This document shows, piece after piece, positions 49,245 through 57,948 of a stretch of 64,000 nucleotides of DNA. A program made the translations under genes and the position numbers. Every line of letters begins with the position of its first letter. Position 1 is the stretch's first letter. This DNA is from Methylophaga sp. (lineage in GTDB: Bacteria; Pseudomonadota; Gammaproteobacteria; Nitrosococcales; Methylophagaceae), in NCBI GenBank assembly GCA_011053005.1, contig DRHW01000026.1, positions 1 to 64,000 of the forward strand. Reading direction: 5' to 3'. The notes under the pieces are model-generated. The model searched no databases, had not been told where the DNA came from, and was given only the letters and a program-made list of their open reading frames with translations.

Positions 49245-49531
49245 GGTTTGATCACCACCGTCATATCTGCTGTCGGCGCAACCATGTCCAAGCGAAGTTC
49301 GGCTTGTTGTTCAATTCTTGCAGGGCTCGCCCAAGTGCTTTGTTCCAATAACAAACGACCCCATTCTTCGTTAAGATGATCGCGTCGTTGTTCTGATTTT
49401 TGTAATGCGACGAATTCTATCCGACCAAGATGTTTGCTATAGACAACACCTACAGCAGTAATAACCACCGCAAAAACGATGACTAGCAAAGGTACTTCGA
49501 TACGAATAGGTTCTAATTTATCGAGCAACAT
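49241..49531 (-). CDS. ftsL: cell division protein FtsL
   Basis: 96 residues: a short cytosolic part, one helix (about 14-32, VPLLVIVFAVVITAVGVVYS) and a periplasmic coiled coil (RIEFVALQKSEQRRDHLNEE) ending in the short conserved region. Position between rsmH and ftsI and topology identify it. Sequence conservation of FtsL is always low. It activates the FtsWI synthase with FtsQ and FtsB. It overlaps the rsmH stop by one base. Confidence 0.92.
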   Translation of the reverse strand: MLLDKLEPIRIEVPLLVIVFAVVITAVGVVYSKHLGRIEFVALQKSEQRRDHLNEEWGRLLLEQSTWASPARIEQQAELRLDMVAPTADMTVVIKP

Positions 49532-50469
49532 CAGATTAATTTCTCAACGATGCGTAATACAGCACTACGTGCTCGTGGATTAACGGCTAATTCATCCTTG
49601 CTCGCTTTAATTGCTTTACCAATCAACTTAACACGTGGGTTCAGCTCATCAGCTCGTACCGGAAAATAAGCAGGTAAATCATCACCTTTCGCTTGTTCAC
49701 GAAAATAACGTTTAACGATGCGATCTTCTAAAGAGTGAAAACTGATCACCGCTAAGCGCCCACCGACAGCAAGTACATCTAATGCTTGTTCTAAACCCGT
49801 CGTTAAATCGCCTAGTTCATTATTGATATAAATACGGATTGCTTGAAATGTCCGTGTCGCTGGATGTTTGTGTTTTTCACGAAACGGGCTTGCTTTGTCG
49901 ACTAAATCGGCAAGTTGTTTTGTTGTTGTAATTGGCGATGCATCGCGTGTTTCAACAATGGCACGAGCAATGCGCGTTCCAAACCGTTCTTCGCCCAAGG
50001 TTTTAATCACATGGGCAATATCTTCCATTTCAGCCGTTGCTAACCATTCTGCTGCACTCATTCCGGCATCAGGATTCATTCGCATATCTAATGGGCCATC
50101 TTTTTGAAAGCTAAAGCCACGCTCAGCTTCATCAAGTTGTGGAGATGACACGCCGATGTCTAATAAAATCCCATTAATTTTACCTTGCCAAACGCGAGCA
50201 TAAGCCGCGGTCGCTAACTCAGCAAATGAACATTGTTCAATACTAAAACGGGGATCGCGCTTGGCTAAGTCTTGTCCTACAGAAATCGCTGCCGGATCTT
50301 TATCTAAACCCAGTAATCGTCCATCATCAGATAATTGCGTCAATACTTGACGTGCATGACCACCACGGCCGAACGTACCATCCACATAAATGCCATCCGC
50401 CTTAATATCTAAAGCTGCTACAGCTTCATTTAATAAAACCGGTAGATGTTCCGAACGACTAACCGTCAT
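49531..50469 (-). CDS. rsmH: 16S rRNA (cytosine1402-N4)-methyltransferase RsmH
   Basis: 312 residues. HLPVLLNEAVAAL, the SAM loop VDGTFGRGGHARQVL, LLDIGVSSPQLD and the C-terminal FHSLEDRIVKRYF are the family signatures. It methylates C1402 of 16S rRNA, the same nucleotide that RsmI (coded at 57.9-58.8 kb) methylates on the ribose. It starts 9 bases after the mraZ stop. Confidence 0.97.
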   Translation of the reverse strand: MTVSRSEHLPVLLNEAVAALDIKADGIYVDGTFGRGGHARQVLTQLSDDGRLLGLDKDPAAISVGQDLAKRDPRFSIEQCSFAELATAAYARVWQGKINGILLDIGVSSPQLDEAERGFSFQKDGPLDMRMNPDAGMSAAEWLATAEMEDIAHVIKTLGEERFGTRIARAIVETRDASPITTTKQLADLVDKASPFREKHKHPATRTFQAIRIYINNELGDLTTGLEQALDVLAVGGRLAVISFHSLEDRIVKRYFREQAKGDDLPAYFPVRADELNPRVKLIGKAIKASKDELAVNPRARSAVLRIVEKLI

Positions 50470-50478
50470 AACTGCGCC

Positions 50479-50931
50479 TTAAATTGAGAGACTTTCTAAT
50501 TCAACGGGTAAAATACCGTCAAAGTTTTCTTCTAAACACTCATCCATTAGTGCATTCCATGTTTGTTCGTCCCACAACTCAAATTTATTACCTTGACCAA
50601 TCATCACAGTGCTTTTATCTAAACCAGCAAACTCACGCAATTTAGCGGGTAATAAAATACGACCGTTACTGTCCATTTCGCATTCGGTGGCATAACCCAA
50701 CAACATGCGTTTCAAACGACGTACTTGAGGATTTAAACTAGGTAGTTCAGATAATTTTTGTTCAACGCCTTCCCATTCAGGTAAAGGATATAGCTGTAAA
50801 CAATGGTCAGAGTGATCAATAGTCACGACAAGACGACCTTCACAACACACGTCAAGATGCTTACGGAACTTGGCTGGAATGGCCATCCGTCCTTTTGCAT
50901 CTAGATTAAATGTTGCTACGCCTCGAAACAC
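50479..50931 (-). CDS. mraZ: transcriptional regulator MraZ
   Basis: 150 residues with two SpoVT/AbrB-type swapped-hairpin domains, each with its DxxGR motif: LDAKGRMAIPAKFR (10-23) and MDSNGRILLPAKLR (about 86-99). The start codon is GTG (50931-50929), which gives the usual MFRG start and has an SD GAGG about 8 bases upstream; the nearby ATG is out of frame. MraZ represses its own operon by binding direct repeats, which are visible just upstream. Confidence 0.95.
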   Translation of the reverse strand: MFRGVATFNLDAKGRMAIPAKFRKHLDVCCEGRLVVTIDHSDHCLQLYPLPEWEGVEQKLSELPSLNPQVRRLKRMLLGYATECEMDSNGRILLPAKLREFAGLDKSTVMIGQGNKFELWDEQTWNALMDECLEENFDGILPVELESLSI

Positions 50932-50953
50932 TTGCCATCCTCAATTTATGCGA

Positions 50954-50978
50954 TCCACTTTGATCCACAATTACCCAC
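50954..50978 (-). promoter_or_regulatory. MraZ operator (three direct repeats)
   Basis: On the minus strand GTGGG-TAATT-GTGGA-TCAAA-GTGGA gives three GTGGR boxes (50978-50974, 50968-50964, 50958-50954) with an exact 10-base period, ending 23 bases before the mraZ start. MraZ is known to bind TGGG-type direct repeats at its own promoter, spaced about one helical turn. Confidence 0.75.
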
Positions 50979-51521
50979 TAAAGGACACTATATGAGTGAA
51001 CAAGGAGTGTGTCAAGCAACAGAATCACCTAAATCCTCTTTTTAACACAATGACTTAGCGAGGTTTTGTAAGTGTGGGGGAGATAACTATCAGGCGAGAA
51101 CTAAGGACTACTTTTTTATCATAAAACTGGCATCGTAAGTTAATGTAGATTCTAGAAGTTGAAGCTATTCATCACGTCTAAATAAAACTTAAATATTCAG
51201 TAAACTAACTAGAGTACACATACATAAAATAGATTACACGCGGATAAATGCCATTTTAAGAAGTACTCTCATCTTTAGTGAGAGTACAAAATGTACTCAT
51301 CTATCAAAAACAAATCTAAATTTAATCAACTAATAATTCACTTTTTCAATGCTAAGGTCGCGTTTCAATGCCTAATCGGCGATACTGGTATCCGTTAGAA
51401 CATAAGCCAACTTGTATCACATAGTATTTTTTTGGCTTTAGCCTATCCTTAATAAAAAATGTAATCCGATACTCGATCCGCCTCATTGGGCCTGCCTGAT
51501 GTTTCACTAGAGGGAAGAAGT
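50979..51521. other. 543-base intergenic region between mraZ and the porin operon
   Basis: It separates two divergent operons. No gene is seen. It contains a cluster of GAGTAC elements (listed separately) about 225-310 bases before the porin start. The mraZ promoter should lie next to its operator. The 200 bases before the porin gene have only AT-rich stretches, without a clear promoter. Confidence 0.5.
51212..51298. promoter_or_regulatory. cluster of GAGTAC palindromes, probable operator
   Basis: The hexamer GAGTAC occurs four times in 87 bases: direct at 51212 and 51282, inverted (GTACTC) at 51263 and 51293. The last three form two overlapping palindromes: GTACTCTCA (51263-51271) with TGAGAGTAC (51279-51287), and GAGTACA-AAA-TGTACTC (51282-51298). 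This is the arrangement of a multi-site operator for a dimeric regulator. The regulator is not known. The first palindrome could also fold as an RNA hairpin. Confidence 0.55.
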
Positions 51522-52829
51522 ATGAAACTTAAATATCGTTTGACAGCGATTATATTAGCGAATGCATTTGTTAATCCGATTTATGCACAAACCGTAGAAA
51601 TCAATGCTACTGAGCTCGCTAATCTCAAAGCTCAAATTTTGGCACTACAAAATAGGCTGAGTCAGCTTGAAGAGCAAGCCGATGCAAGCACTTCTCAATT
51701 AGCGTCAAATGCTGATACTAAAGCCGAACTCGCTAGCCAAGAGGGCTCGGACACGATCCTTGAGTCTAAGGATGGTATTACCGTAGGCGGTGCCATTCGT
51801 ACCAATTACAGCTATACCTCCTATGACGAGGGTAATAAAAATCGTGGTGGGGATTTCGATTTCGATATTTTCCGTCTGAACTTAAGTGGCACTATTGGCG
51901 ACGTTTCTTTAAACGGCGAAATTCGCTTTTTCGATTATATGACGGCCATTAAATACGCATATGTCGGATACCAAATTAGTGAAAATTGGCAGACTGAGGT
52001 TGGTATTACTAAAGTACCATTTGGTAACAGCCCCTATAATTCGCAAAATTATTTCTTCAGCACTAACTATTATCTAGGGCTAGAAGATGACTTTGATTTG
52101 GGTGTCGTATTTAAACGAACGCTTGCCGATAACTGGCAACTTGATTTAGGTTTCTTTAAAAATGATGAATTAGGCGGCGTTGACGGTTACGTAGATAATC
52201 GTTCTGACCGATATTCCTATGATATTGTTGGCGGCCGGCCTCTAGGCGAAGGAATTTATGATGAGCCAACTCAGGCCATCGGGGAATACAATACGTTTAG
52301 TGGTCGATTTGCTTATCATTTTGATCAGGGTGCGCTATCCACAGAAGTGGGCGTATCGGGCCTATACGGTGGATTGCATGATGGGACCAAGCGTGTGGGA
52401 GATTACCAAGCCTGGGCACTTCATACTAATAGCCAATACCATAATTGGCATTTACAACTACAACAAAGCCAATACCGCTATGACATTGCTCAACTCGATC
52501 GTATTGCAGTAGGTGCCTATTCATTTTATGACTCTATTGCTGCTGAAGCCACCTCTACAACGGTCAATCTGGCGTACGATTTAGCAGTCAATTTCGGCCC
52601 CGTGACAGCCTTACAATTTTATAATAACTACGGCGTTGTATATAACAAGTCAGATAACACTGCTAATACTGTAATGAACGTGACTGGATTTTCAGTAGCC
52701 GCAGGTGGTCTGTTTACTTATTTTGACTGGGTACATGCCAAAAATCAGCCTTTTGTCGGCGGCAGTGGTTCTGGTGACAGCAATGATTATGAGCAACGTT
52801 TTAATATTAATATTGGCTATTACTTTTAA
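51522..52829 (+). CDS. outer-membrane porin with N-terminal coiled coil
   Basis: 435 residues from ATG 51522, which has an SD-like AGAGGGAAGAAG before it and starts with a clean signal peptide (1-23, ending IYA before Gln24); an upstream in-frame ATG gives no signal peptide. After a short coiled coil (about 30-52, LANLKAQILALQNRLSQLEEQ) comes an alternating beta-strand barrel that ends in the aromatic NINIGYYF, the usual outer-membrane sorting end. The coiled coil and barrel resemble DcaP/porin-O/P-like proteins. It is probably the uptake channel for the solute carried by the BCCT protein coded next (60 bases downstream). Confidence 0.78.
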   Translation: MKLKYRLTAIILANAFVNPIYAQTVEINATELANLKAQILALQNRLSQLEEQADASTSQLASNADTKAELASQEGSDTILESKDGITVGGAIRTNYSYTSYDEGNKNRGGDFDFDIFRLNLSGTIGDVSLNGEIRFFDYMTAIKYAYVGYQISENWQTEVGITKVPFGNSPYNSQNYFFSTNYYLGLEDDFDLGVVFKRTLADNWQLDLGFFKNDELGGVDGYVDNRSDRYSYDIVGGRPLGEGIYDEPTQAIGEYNTFSGRFAYHFDQGALSTEVGVSGLYGGLHDGTKRVGDYQAWALHTNSQYHNWHLQLQQSQYRYDIAQLDRIAVGAYSFYDSIAAEATSTTVNLAYDLAVNFGPVTALQFYNNYGVVYNKSDNTANTVMNVTGFSVAAGGLFTYFDWVHAKNQPFVGGSGSGDSNDYEQRFNINIGYYF

Positions 52830-52888
52830 GTAAACATGAAGTTGCTAGCGCATTCTCAAATTAAACAACACACAATAAGGATAATCTG

Positions 52889-54514
52889 ATGACAGATAAT
52901 AATGATCCTATGGTTCCCGATGGCAAGGTGACCCCTATCGATACCGATTATCAAATAGGTCAGGACAATATTCTGCTTAATGTAGGGCCATTTGGCTTAG
53001 ATATACACAATAGAGTTTTTGCCATCTCAGCACTCACAATCATTGCCTTTGTCGTGCTGACCCTGATGTTTCAAAATCAAGTTGAGCCCTTGTTTAGTGG
53101 TGTCAGAAACTGGTTAACAACTAATGTCGACTGGTTTTTCATTAGTGCTGCAAACGTTTTTGTACTGACATGCATTGCTCTGGTGGTTTCACCTTTGGGT
53201 CGAGTGCGTCTCGGCGGCACCGAGGCAACACCTGATTACAGCTATTTAAGCTGGTTTTCGATGTTATTTGCGGCAGGTATGGGCATTGGCCTGATGTTTT
53301 ATGGCGTCTCCGAACCGCTAACCCATTTTGGCACTTCGTTTGCCGGAACCGCCACAGAAAATGGCGTACGTACCGATTGGGCTCCTTTGGCTGGCGCTAT
53401 AGGTAATGCCGAGTCAGCAGAACGTTTAGCGATGGCGGCCACTATTTACCATTGGGCATTACATCCCTGGGCAATTTACGCTGTTATGGGCTTGGGTTTA
53501 GCATTATTTTCGTTTAACAAGGGCTTACCGCTAACAATCCGCTCGGTATTTTATCCAATATTGGGGGAGCGAGTATGGGGCTGGCCAGGTCATATCATCG
53601 ATATATTGGCGGTACTAGCGACCTTATTTGGATTAGCAACATCACTGGGCTTAGGTGCCTCACAAGCCGCTTCCGGTTTACATTATCTGTTTGGCATTCC
53701 ATTGGGCGAAACCACCCAGATCGTATTGGTAATAGGGATCACCGCATTGGCGCTTATTTCAGTAATGAAAGGATTGGATGCTGGGGTTAAAAAGTTATCT
53801 GAAATCAATATGATGCTAGCTTTTATATTATTGTTTTTTGTTGTCATCGTTGGACCAACCCTCGCTATTGCTACCGGTTTTGTCGATAACATCGTCGCCT
53901 ATTTTCAGTATTTGCCGGAACTTGCCAATCCAGTAGGACGCGAAGACAGTAACTTTTCATCAGGCTGGACTGCATTTTACTGGGCTTGGTGGATATCATG
54001 GAGCCCTTTTGTCGGTATGTTCATTGCCCGAGTCTCCCGTGGCCGAACAGTGCGCGAGTTTATCATCTCAGTATTGTTAATACCTTCTATCGCGGGTGCA
54101 TTTTGGATGACCGTCTTTGGTGGTACAGCGATCAAACAAGTTGTTGTAGATGGTTATCAAAAAGTAATTGAAGCAGACTTACCTTTACAGCTGTTTTACA
54201 TGCTTGATGCATTACCGATGTCCAGTATCACATCGTTTATTGCCATTGTTTTAGTGATTGTGTTTTTTGTGACTTCGTCCGATTCTGGGTCACTAGTGAT
54301 TGATGTCATTGCAGCGGGAGGCAAAGTTGATGCGCCTACGCCACAACGTGTATTCTGGTGCTTATTTGAAGGTCTAGTTGCGATAGCCCTTATTTTGGGG
54401 GGTGGATTAGTCGCTTTACAAGCGATGGCTGTATCTACCGGTCTACCCTTTACCATCGTGCTGCTGATTGCTGCCTTTTCCACGATTAAAGGTTTGATGT
54501 CAGAGCCTAGATAA
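52889..54514 (+). CDS. BCCT family transporter (betaine/choline/carnitine type)
   Basis: 541 residues with twelve membrane helices. BCCT landmarks: GMGIGLMFYGVSEPLTHF (helix 3 region), YHWALHPWAIYAVMGL with the aromatic residues of the substrate box, WWISWSPFVGMFIARVSRGRT (helix 8 and the conserved loop), and SSDSGSLVIDVIAAGG. Substrates of the family are quaternary ammonium compounds or related sulfonium compounds. Which one is used here is not decided by sequence. The C-terminal osmosensing tail is short. SD AAGGAT lies about 10 bases before the ATG. Confidence 0.9.
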   Translation: MTDNNDPMVPDGKVTPIDTDYQIGQDNILLNVGPFGLDIHNRVFAISALTIIAFVVLTLMFQNQVEPLFSGVRNWLTTNVDWFFISAANVFVLTCIALVVSPLGRVRLGGTEATPDYSYLSWFSMLFAAGMGIGLMFYGVSEPLTHFGTSFAGTATENGVRTDWAPLAGAIGNAESAERLAMAATIYHWALHPWAIYAVMGLGLALFSFNKGLPLTIRSVFYPILGERVWGWPGHIIDILAVLATLFGLATSLGLGASQAASGLHYLFGIPLGETTQIVLVIGITALALISVMKGLDAGVKKLSEINMMLAFILLFFVVIVGPTLAIATGFVDNIVAYFQYLPELANPVGREDSNFSSGWTAFYWAWWISWSPFVGMFIARVSRGRTVREFIISVLLIPSIAGAFWMTVFGGTAIKQVVVDGYQKVIEADLPLQLFYMLDALPMSSITSFIAIVLVIVFFVTSSDSGSLVIDVIAAGGKVDAPTPQRVFWCLFEGLVAIALILGGGLVALQAMAVSTGLPFTIVLLIAAFSTIKGLMSEPR

Positions 54515-54599
54515 CTCACAATTTGGCGTATGCGTGCCCTGTTTCTAAGCTAAATGAGGTTTAGAAATAGAGCAAATAAACACATCACGGAGTAGGATA

Positions 54600-56480
54600 A
54601 TGCAGGCTGAACAATCCGAAGTGTTGGACTTTTTAAGACGCCATCCGCCATTTTCAACATTACCTGACAAGGAGTCGGCCAACGTTGCCAATAATGTTGA
54701 AGTCGCTTATTACCGAGCAGACTCGACGATATTGCAACTCGGTCAAGATAATCATCAGTGGTATGTAATTCGCAGTGGCGCAGTAGAAGTTTTTCGTCGG
54801 GATGGACAATTATATAATCGTCTGGGAACGGGCGATTTTTTTGGCGAACAAAGTTTGATGCTTAATCGTCCGGTCCGCTTTCCCGTTACAGCGCTTGAAG
54901 ACACCCTGATATACATTATTGGCGAACAAACATTTAATTATTTATTTGATAATTTTGAGCATTTTGCAGATTTTGTAGAAGTAGAAGATCAAACTCGTTT
55001 ACGTCAATCAATGGCCAAACGTGAAGACGATAATGGATTACTTACCGCTAAGGTAGAGAACTTAATAACGACTTTACCCGTCACCGTATGCAGCTCTACT
55101 ACCGTACATCAAGCAGCCCTTCGAATGACCGAAGAAAATGTTTCCTCATTATTAATCACTCGTTCTTCAACAAATCAAACAGAGCCTGAAACCCAAGTTA
55201 TCGGCATTATTACGGACTTGGATATTAGGCGACGCTTAGTTGCAGAAGGTTTAAGCAGCGAAATTCCTGTGGCAGATATCATGACCACAGAATTAATTTA
55301 TGTGCAGAGTCATCAATTTGTGTTTGAAGCAATGATGTTAATGCTCAAACACAATGTTCAGCATCTTCCCGTGCTGCGAAAAAGCCAACCAATTGGTCTT
55401 ATAAGCCATATTGATATTTTGCGTTACGAATCGGAAAACAGCTTATTTGTAGTAAAAAATATTTTTAGCGGCCAAAGTGTAGATGAGTTAGCCTCCCTCA
55501 TTCATGACGTACAAGGTTGTTTTACCCGTATGGTCCACCAAGATGCCAATTCGCAAATGATAGGCAGTGCAATGGCCGTGGTGGGTCGCAGTTTTAAACA
55601 ACGCTTATGTGAGCTTGGAGAAGCATCTCTGGGTCCGCCACCGGTGCCCTATTGTTTTTTAGCCCTAGGCTCTATGGCACGAGGCGAACAACTGATAGTA
55701 ACCGACCAGGATAATGCCATTATTCTTAGTAACAATTATGACCCCGATCTACATGGCAGTTATTTTGAGGCGCTGGCCAATTTTGTCTGCGACGGCTTGG
55801 CGCGTTGTGGTTACAGCTACTGCACTGGCGACATAATGGCCACCAACACTCGGTGGCGCCAACCATTGGCGGTTTGGCAACAATATTTTAGCCAATGGAT
55901 TGAGCAACCTAGCGCTGAGTCTTTATTGCACAGCGCAATTTTCTTTGATCTAGAAGGCATATGGGGTCAGACCCATTGGGCGGAACAACTTAATCGATTG
56001 ATCAGACAGAAAGCCCATAAAAACTCGCATTTTTTAGCATGTATGGCCCGTAATGCCTTACTTAGAACCCCTCCCCTGGGATTCTTTAAGGACTTTGTGA
56101 TGGAGACAGATGGTCGCCAGACAAATTCGATTAATATGAAACGACGAGGTACCGCGCCAATAGCTGACCTTATTCGTTTACATGCCCTCGCCATAGGCTC
56201 ATCGGCACGCAATAGTTTTGAGCGGCTGAAAGATGTTATTGAAGCGGGAATCCTTCCACCCGGCAGAGGACAGGATTTACGTGATGCCCTAGAATTTATC
56301 GCGATGGTCAGGATTCGTCATCAAGCCTTAGATATTGAACTTAAACGCGAGCCAGATAACAATATAGAGCCAGAATATCTCTCGGATTTTGATCGGAAAA
56401 ATCTTAAAGAAGCCTTTCAGATATTGAGCAGTGCACAACGTTATATGAAATTCAGATACCAACCCGGTAGGGTCAATTGA
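54600..56480 (+). CDS. cNMP-binding / CBS-pair / DUF294 nucleotidyltransferase-like signalling protein
   Basis: 626 residues with four parts in order: a cyclic-nucleotide-binding domain (about 10-130; IRSGAVEVFRRDG and GDFFGEQSLML), a CBS pair (about 155-285; IGIITDLDIRRRLVAEG), a DUF294 nucleotidyltransferase-like domain (about 300-440) with G357-S-M-A-R-G-E363...T-D369-Q-D371-N, and a DUF294 C-terminal helical domain (about 475-620). The GS...D-x-D residues needed for nucleotidyl transfer are present, so it may be active. Genes of this layout often stand beside solute transporters and the exonuclease that follows. SD GGAGTAGGA precedes the ATG. Confidence 0.87.
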   Translation: MQAEQSEVLDFLRRHPPFSTLPDKESANVANNVEVAYYRADSTILQLGQDNHQWYVIRSGAVEVFRRDGQLYNRLGTGDFFGEQSLMLNRPVRFPVTALEDTLIYIIGEQTFNYLFDNFEHFADFVEVEDQTRLRQSMAKREDDNGLLTAKVENLITTLPVTVCSSTTVHQAALRMTEENVSSLLITRSSTNQTEPETQVIGIITDLDIRRRLVAEGLSSEIPVADIMTTELIYVQSHQFVFEAMMLMLKHNVQHLPVLRKSQPIGLISHIDILRYESENSLFVVKNIFSGQSVDELASLIHDVQGCFTRMVHQDANSQMIGSAMAVVGRSFKQRLCELGEASLGPPPVPYCFLALGSMARGEQLIVTDQDNAIILSNNYDPDLHGSYFEALANFVCDGLARCGYSYCTGDIMATNTRWRQPLAVWQQYFSQWIEQPSAESLLHSAIFFDLEGIWGQTHWAEQLNRLIRQKAHKNSHFLACMARNALLRTPPLGFFKDFVMETDGRQTNSINMKRRGTAPIADLIRLHALAIGSSARNSFERLKDVIEAGILPPGRGQDLRDALEFIAMVRIRHQALDIELKREPDNNIEPEYLSDFDRKNLKEAFQILSSAQRYMKFRYQPGRVN

Positions 56481-56489
56481 GAGGGCGAT

Positions 56490-57242
56490 ATGTTTTATCT
56501 TGGTAAAGATCAACTTACAGATAAAACCCAAAGCTTGACCGCAACAGACCACGCTGATTGGAGAAAACACTTTGCCTTATTGGCAAAGACGAGTAAATAT
56601 CCCGCATTAAAAGCCTTTTATCAGGCAGGGGTTGTCACTGCATCCACGCCTATAAGTGATGTACCGATGGTTGCTCTAGATTTCGAAACCACCGGCTTAG
56701 ACTCAAATCGAGACAGCATTGTCAGTATTGGTTTAGTTGATATGAGTTTGACACGTATACGCTGTGCTAGCGCCAGACACTGGATAGTCAAACCTGAAAC
56801 CCAGTTGCATTCAAGATCTGTTGTGGTGCATGGGATCACCCATTCCGCTGTCGCAGACGCTCCAGATTTGTCCACTGTGATAGATGAATTATTACTTCGA
56901 TTACAGGGCAAGATCGTGGTGGTACACCATAGCCCTATTGAACGAGGGTTTCTGAATGCAGCCCTTAAACATCACATACACGAAGGGATCGAATTTCCAG
57001 TTATTGACACCATGGCTCTTGAGGCACGTTTTTCCCGCAAACTAAGTAAATCGTTGTGGCGCTATTTAATGAGGCGAAATCTGGCGTCGATCCGCTTGAC
57101 GGATAGTCGTACTCGCTATCATTTACCATATTATCGGCAACATAACGCTTTGACCGATGCCTTAGCATGTGCTGAATTATTGCAAGCTCAGTGCGCAACT
57201 CATCTGACAACCGATACTTTGCTAAATACTATCTGGTCTTAG
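56490..57242 (+). CDS. DnaQ-like 3'-5' exonuclease (DEDD family)
   Basis: 250 residues. The exonuclease core starts near residue 58: D64-F-E66-TTGL (Exo I), VVVHHSPIERGFL (146-155, Exo II with the Asp replaced by Glu-Arg as in this subfamily) and H218-N-A-L-T-D223 (Exo III, DEDDh type). The first 50 residues are an extension typical of the group found next to DUF294 genes. It begins 10 bases after the DUF294 gene, so the products probably work together. The substrate may be a nucleotide or nucleic acid; this is not decided. Confidence 0.85.
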   Translation: MFYLGKDQLTDKTQSLTATDHADWRKHFALLAKTSKYPALKAFYQAGVVTASTPISDVPMVALDFETTGLDSNRDSIVSIGLVDMSLTRIRCASARHWIVKPETQLHSRSVVVHGITHSAVADAPDLSTVIDELLLRLQGKIVVVHHSPIERGFLNAALKHHIHEGIEFPVIDTMALEARFSRKLSKSLWRYLMRRNLASIRLTDSRTRYHLPYYRQHNALTDALACAELLQAQCATHLTTDTLLNTIWS

Positions 57243-57562
57243 TCTCGGCAAAAAGCCTATGCTTAGTCAACTTCGCTGCCGGAATGCTCGGTTGATTCGC
57301 AATGTTACTGACCAAACTCATCATCTTTCCACTACACCTAGAATTCCTACTGTTGATTAAGTTGCAGATAAACTCATATCAGCATTAATTTATCAGCCTG
57401 TATGTAAGGCGGCGTTTAACTTGAGAGGGATTCGATGACCAAAAGAATGAGGTCATTTACAGAACAAGATGATTCTGTAACTGTCAGCATATCAGGGCGT
57501 TAGTACTAACTAAGTAGAAATAATACAAACACGTTGATACTTAAATACTAAAATCAAAAATT
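57243..57562. other. 320-base intergenic region, ends of converging transcripts
   Basis: It lies between the exonuclease gene (plus) and the 3' end of rnpB (minus). No structural RNA or clear terminator is visible. It contains one tiny open frame with a good SD, listed separately. Otherwise nothing is recognised. Confidence 0.45.
57435..57503 (+). CDS. possible 22-residue peptide or transposase remnant
   Basis: ATG 57435 to TAG 57501-57503, coding MTKRMRSFTEQDD followed by nine more residues. A strong purine-rich SD (GAGAGGGA, 57423-57430) stands 4 bases before it. The first residues recall the start of IS3-type OrfA proteins (MTKR.RSFT), so it may be a broken insertion sequence end. No terminal repeats were found. 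The call is weak. Confidence 0.2.
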   Translation: MTKRMRSFTEQDDSVTVSISGR

Positions 57563-57926
<364 letters not shown>

Positions 57927-57934
57927 AGCGGCAG

Positions 57935-57940
57935 ATCATA
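57935..57940 (-). promoter_or_regulatory. probable -10 box of rnpB
   Basis: TATGAT on the minus strand ends 9 bases before the first base of the P1 stem, a correct position for the rnpB start. The -35 region inside the end of rsmI is poor, so rnpB may also be made by read-through from rsmI. Confidence 0.45.
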
Positions 57941-57948
57941 CCTGACAA

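Noticed and set aside
51425-51450. GGCT-TT-AGCC hairpin next to a T run before the porin gene
   Set aside because: The T run precedes the stem on the plus strand and becomes A residues after it on the minus strand, so it is not a terminator in either direction.
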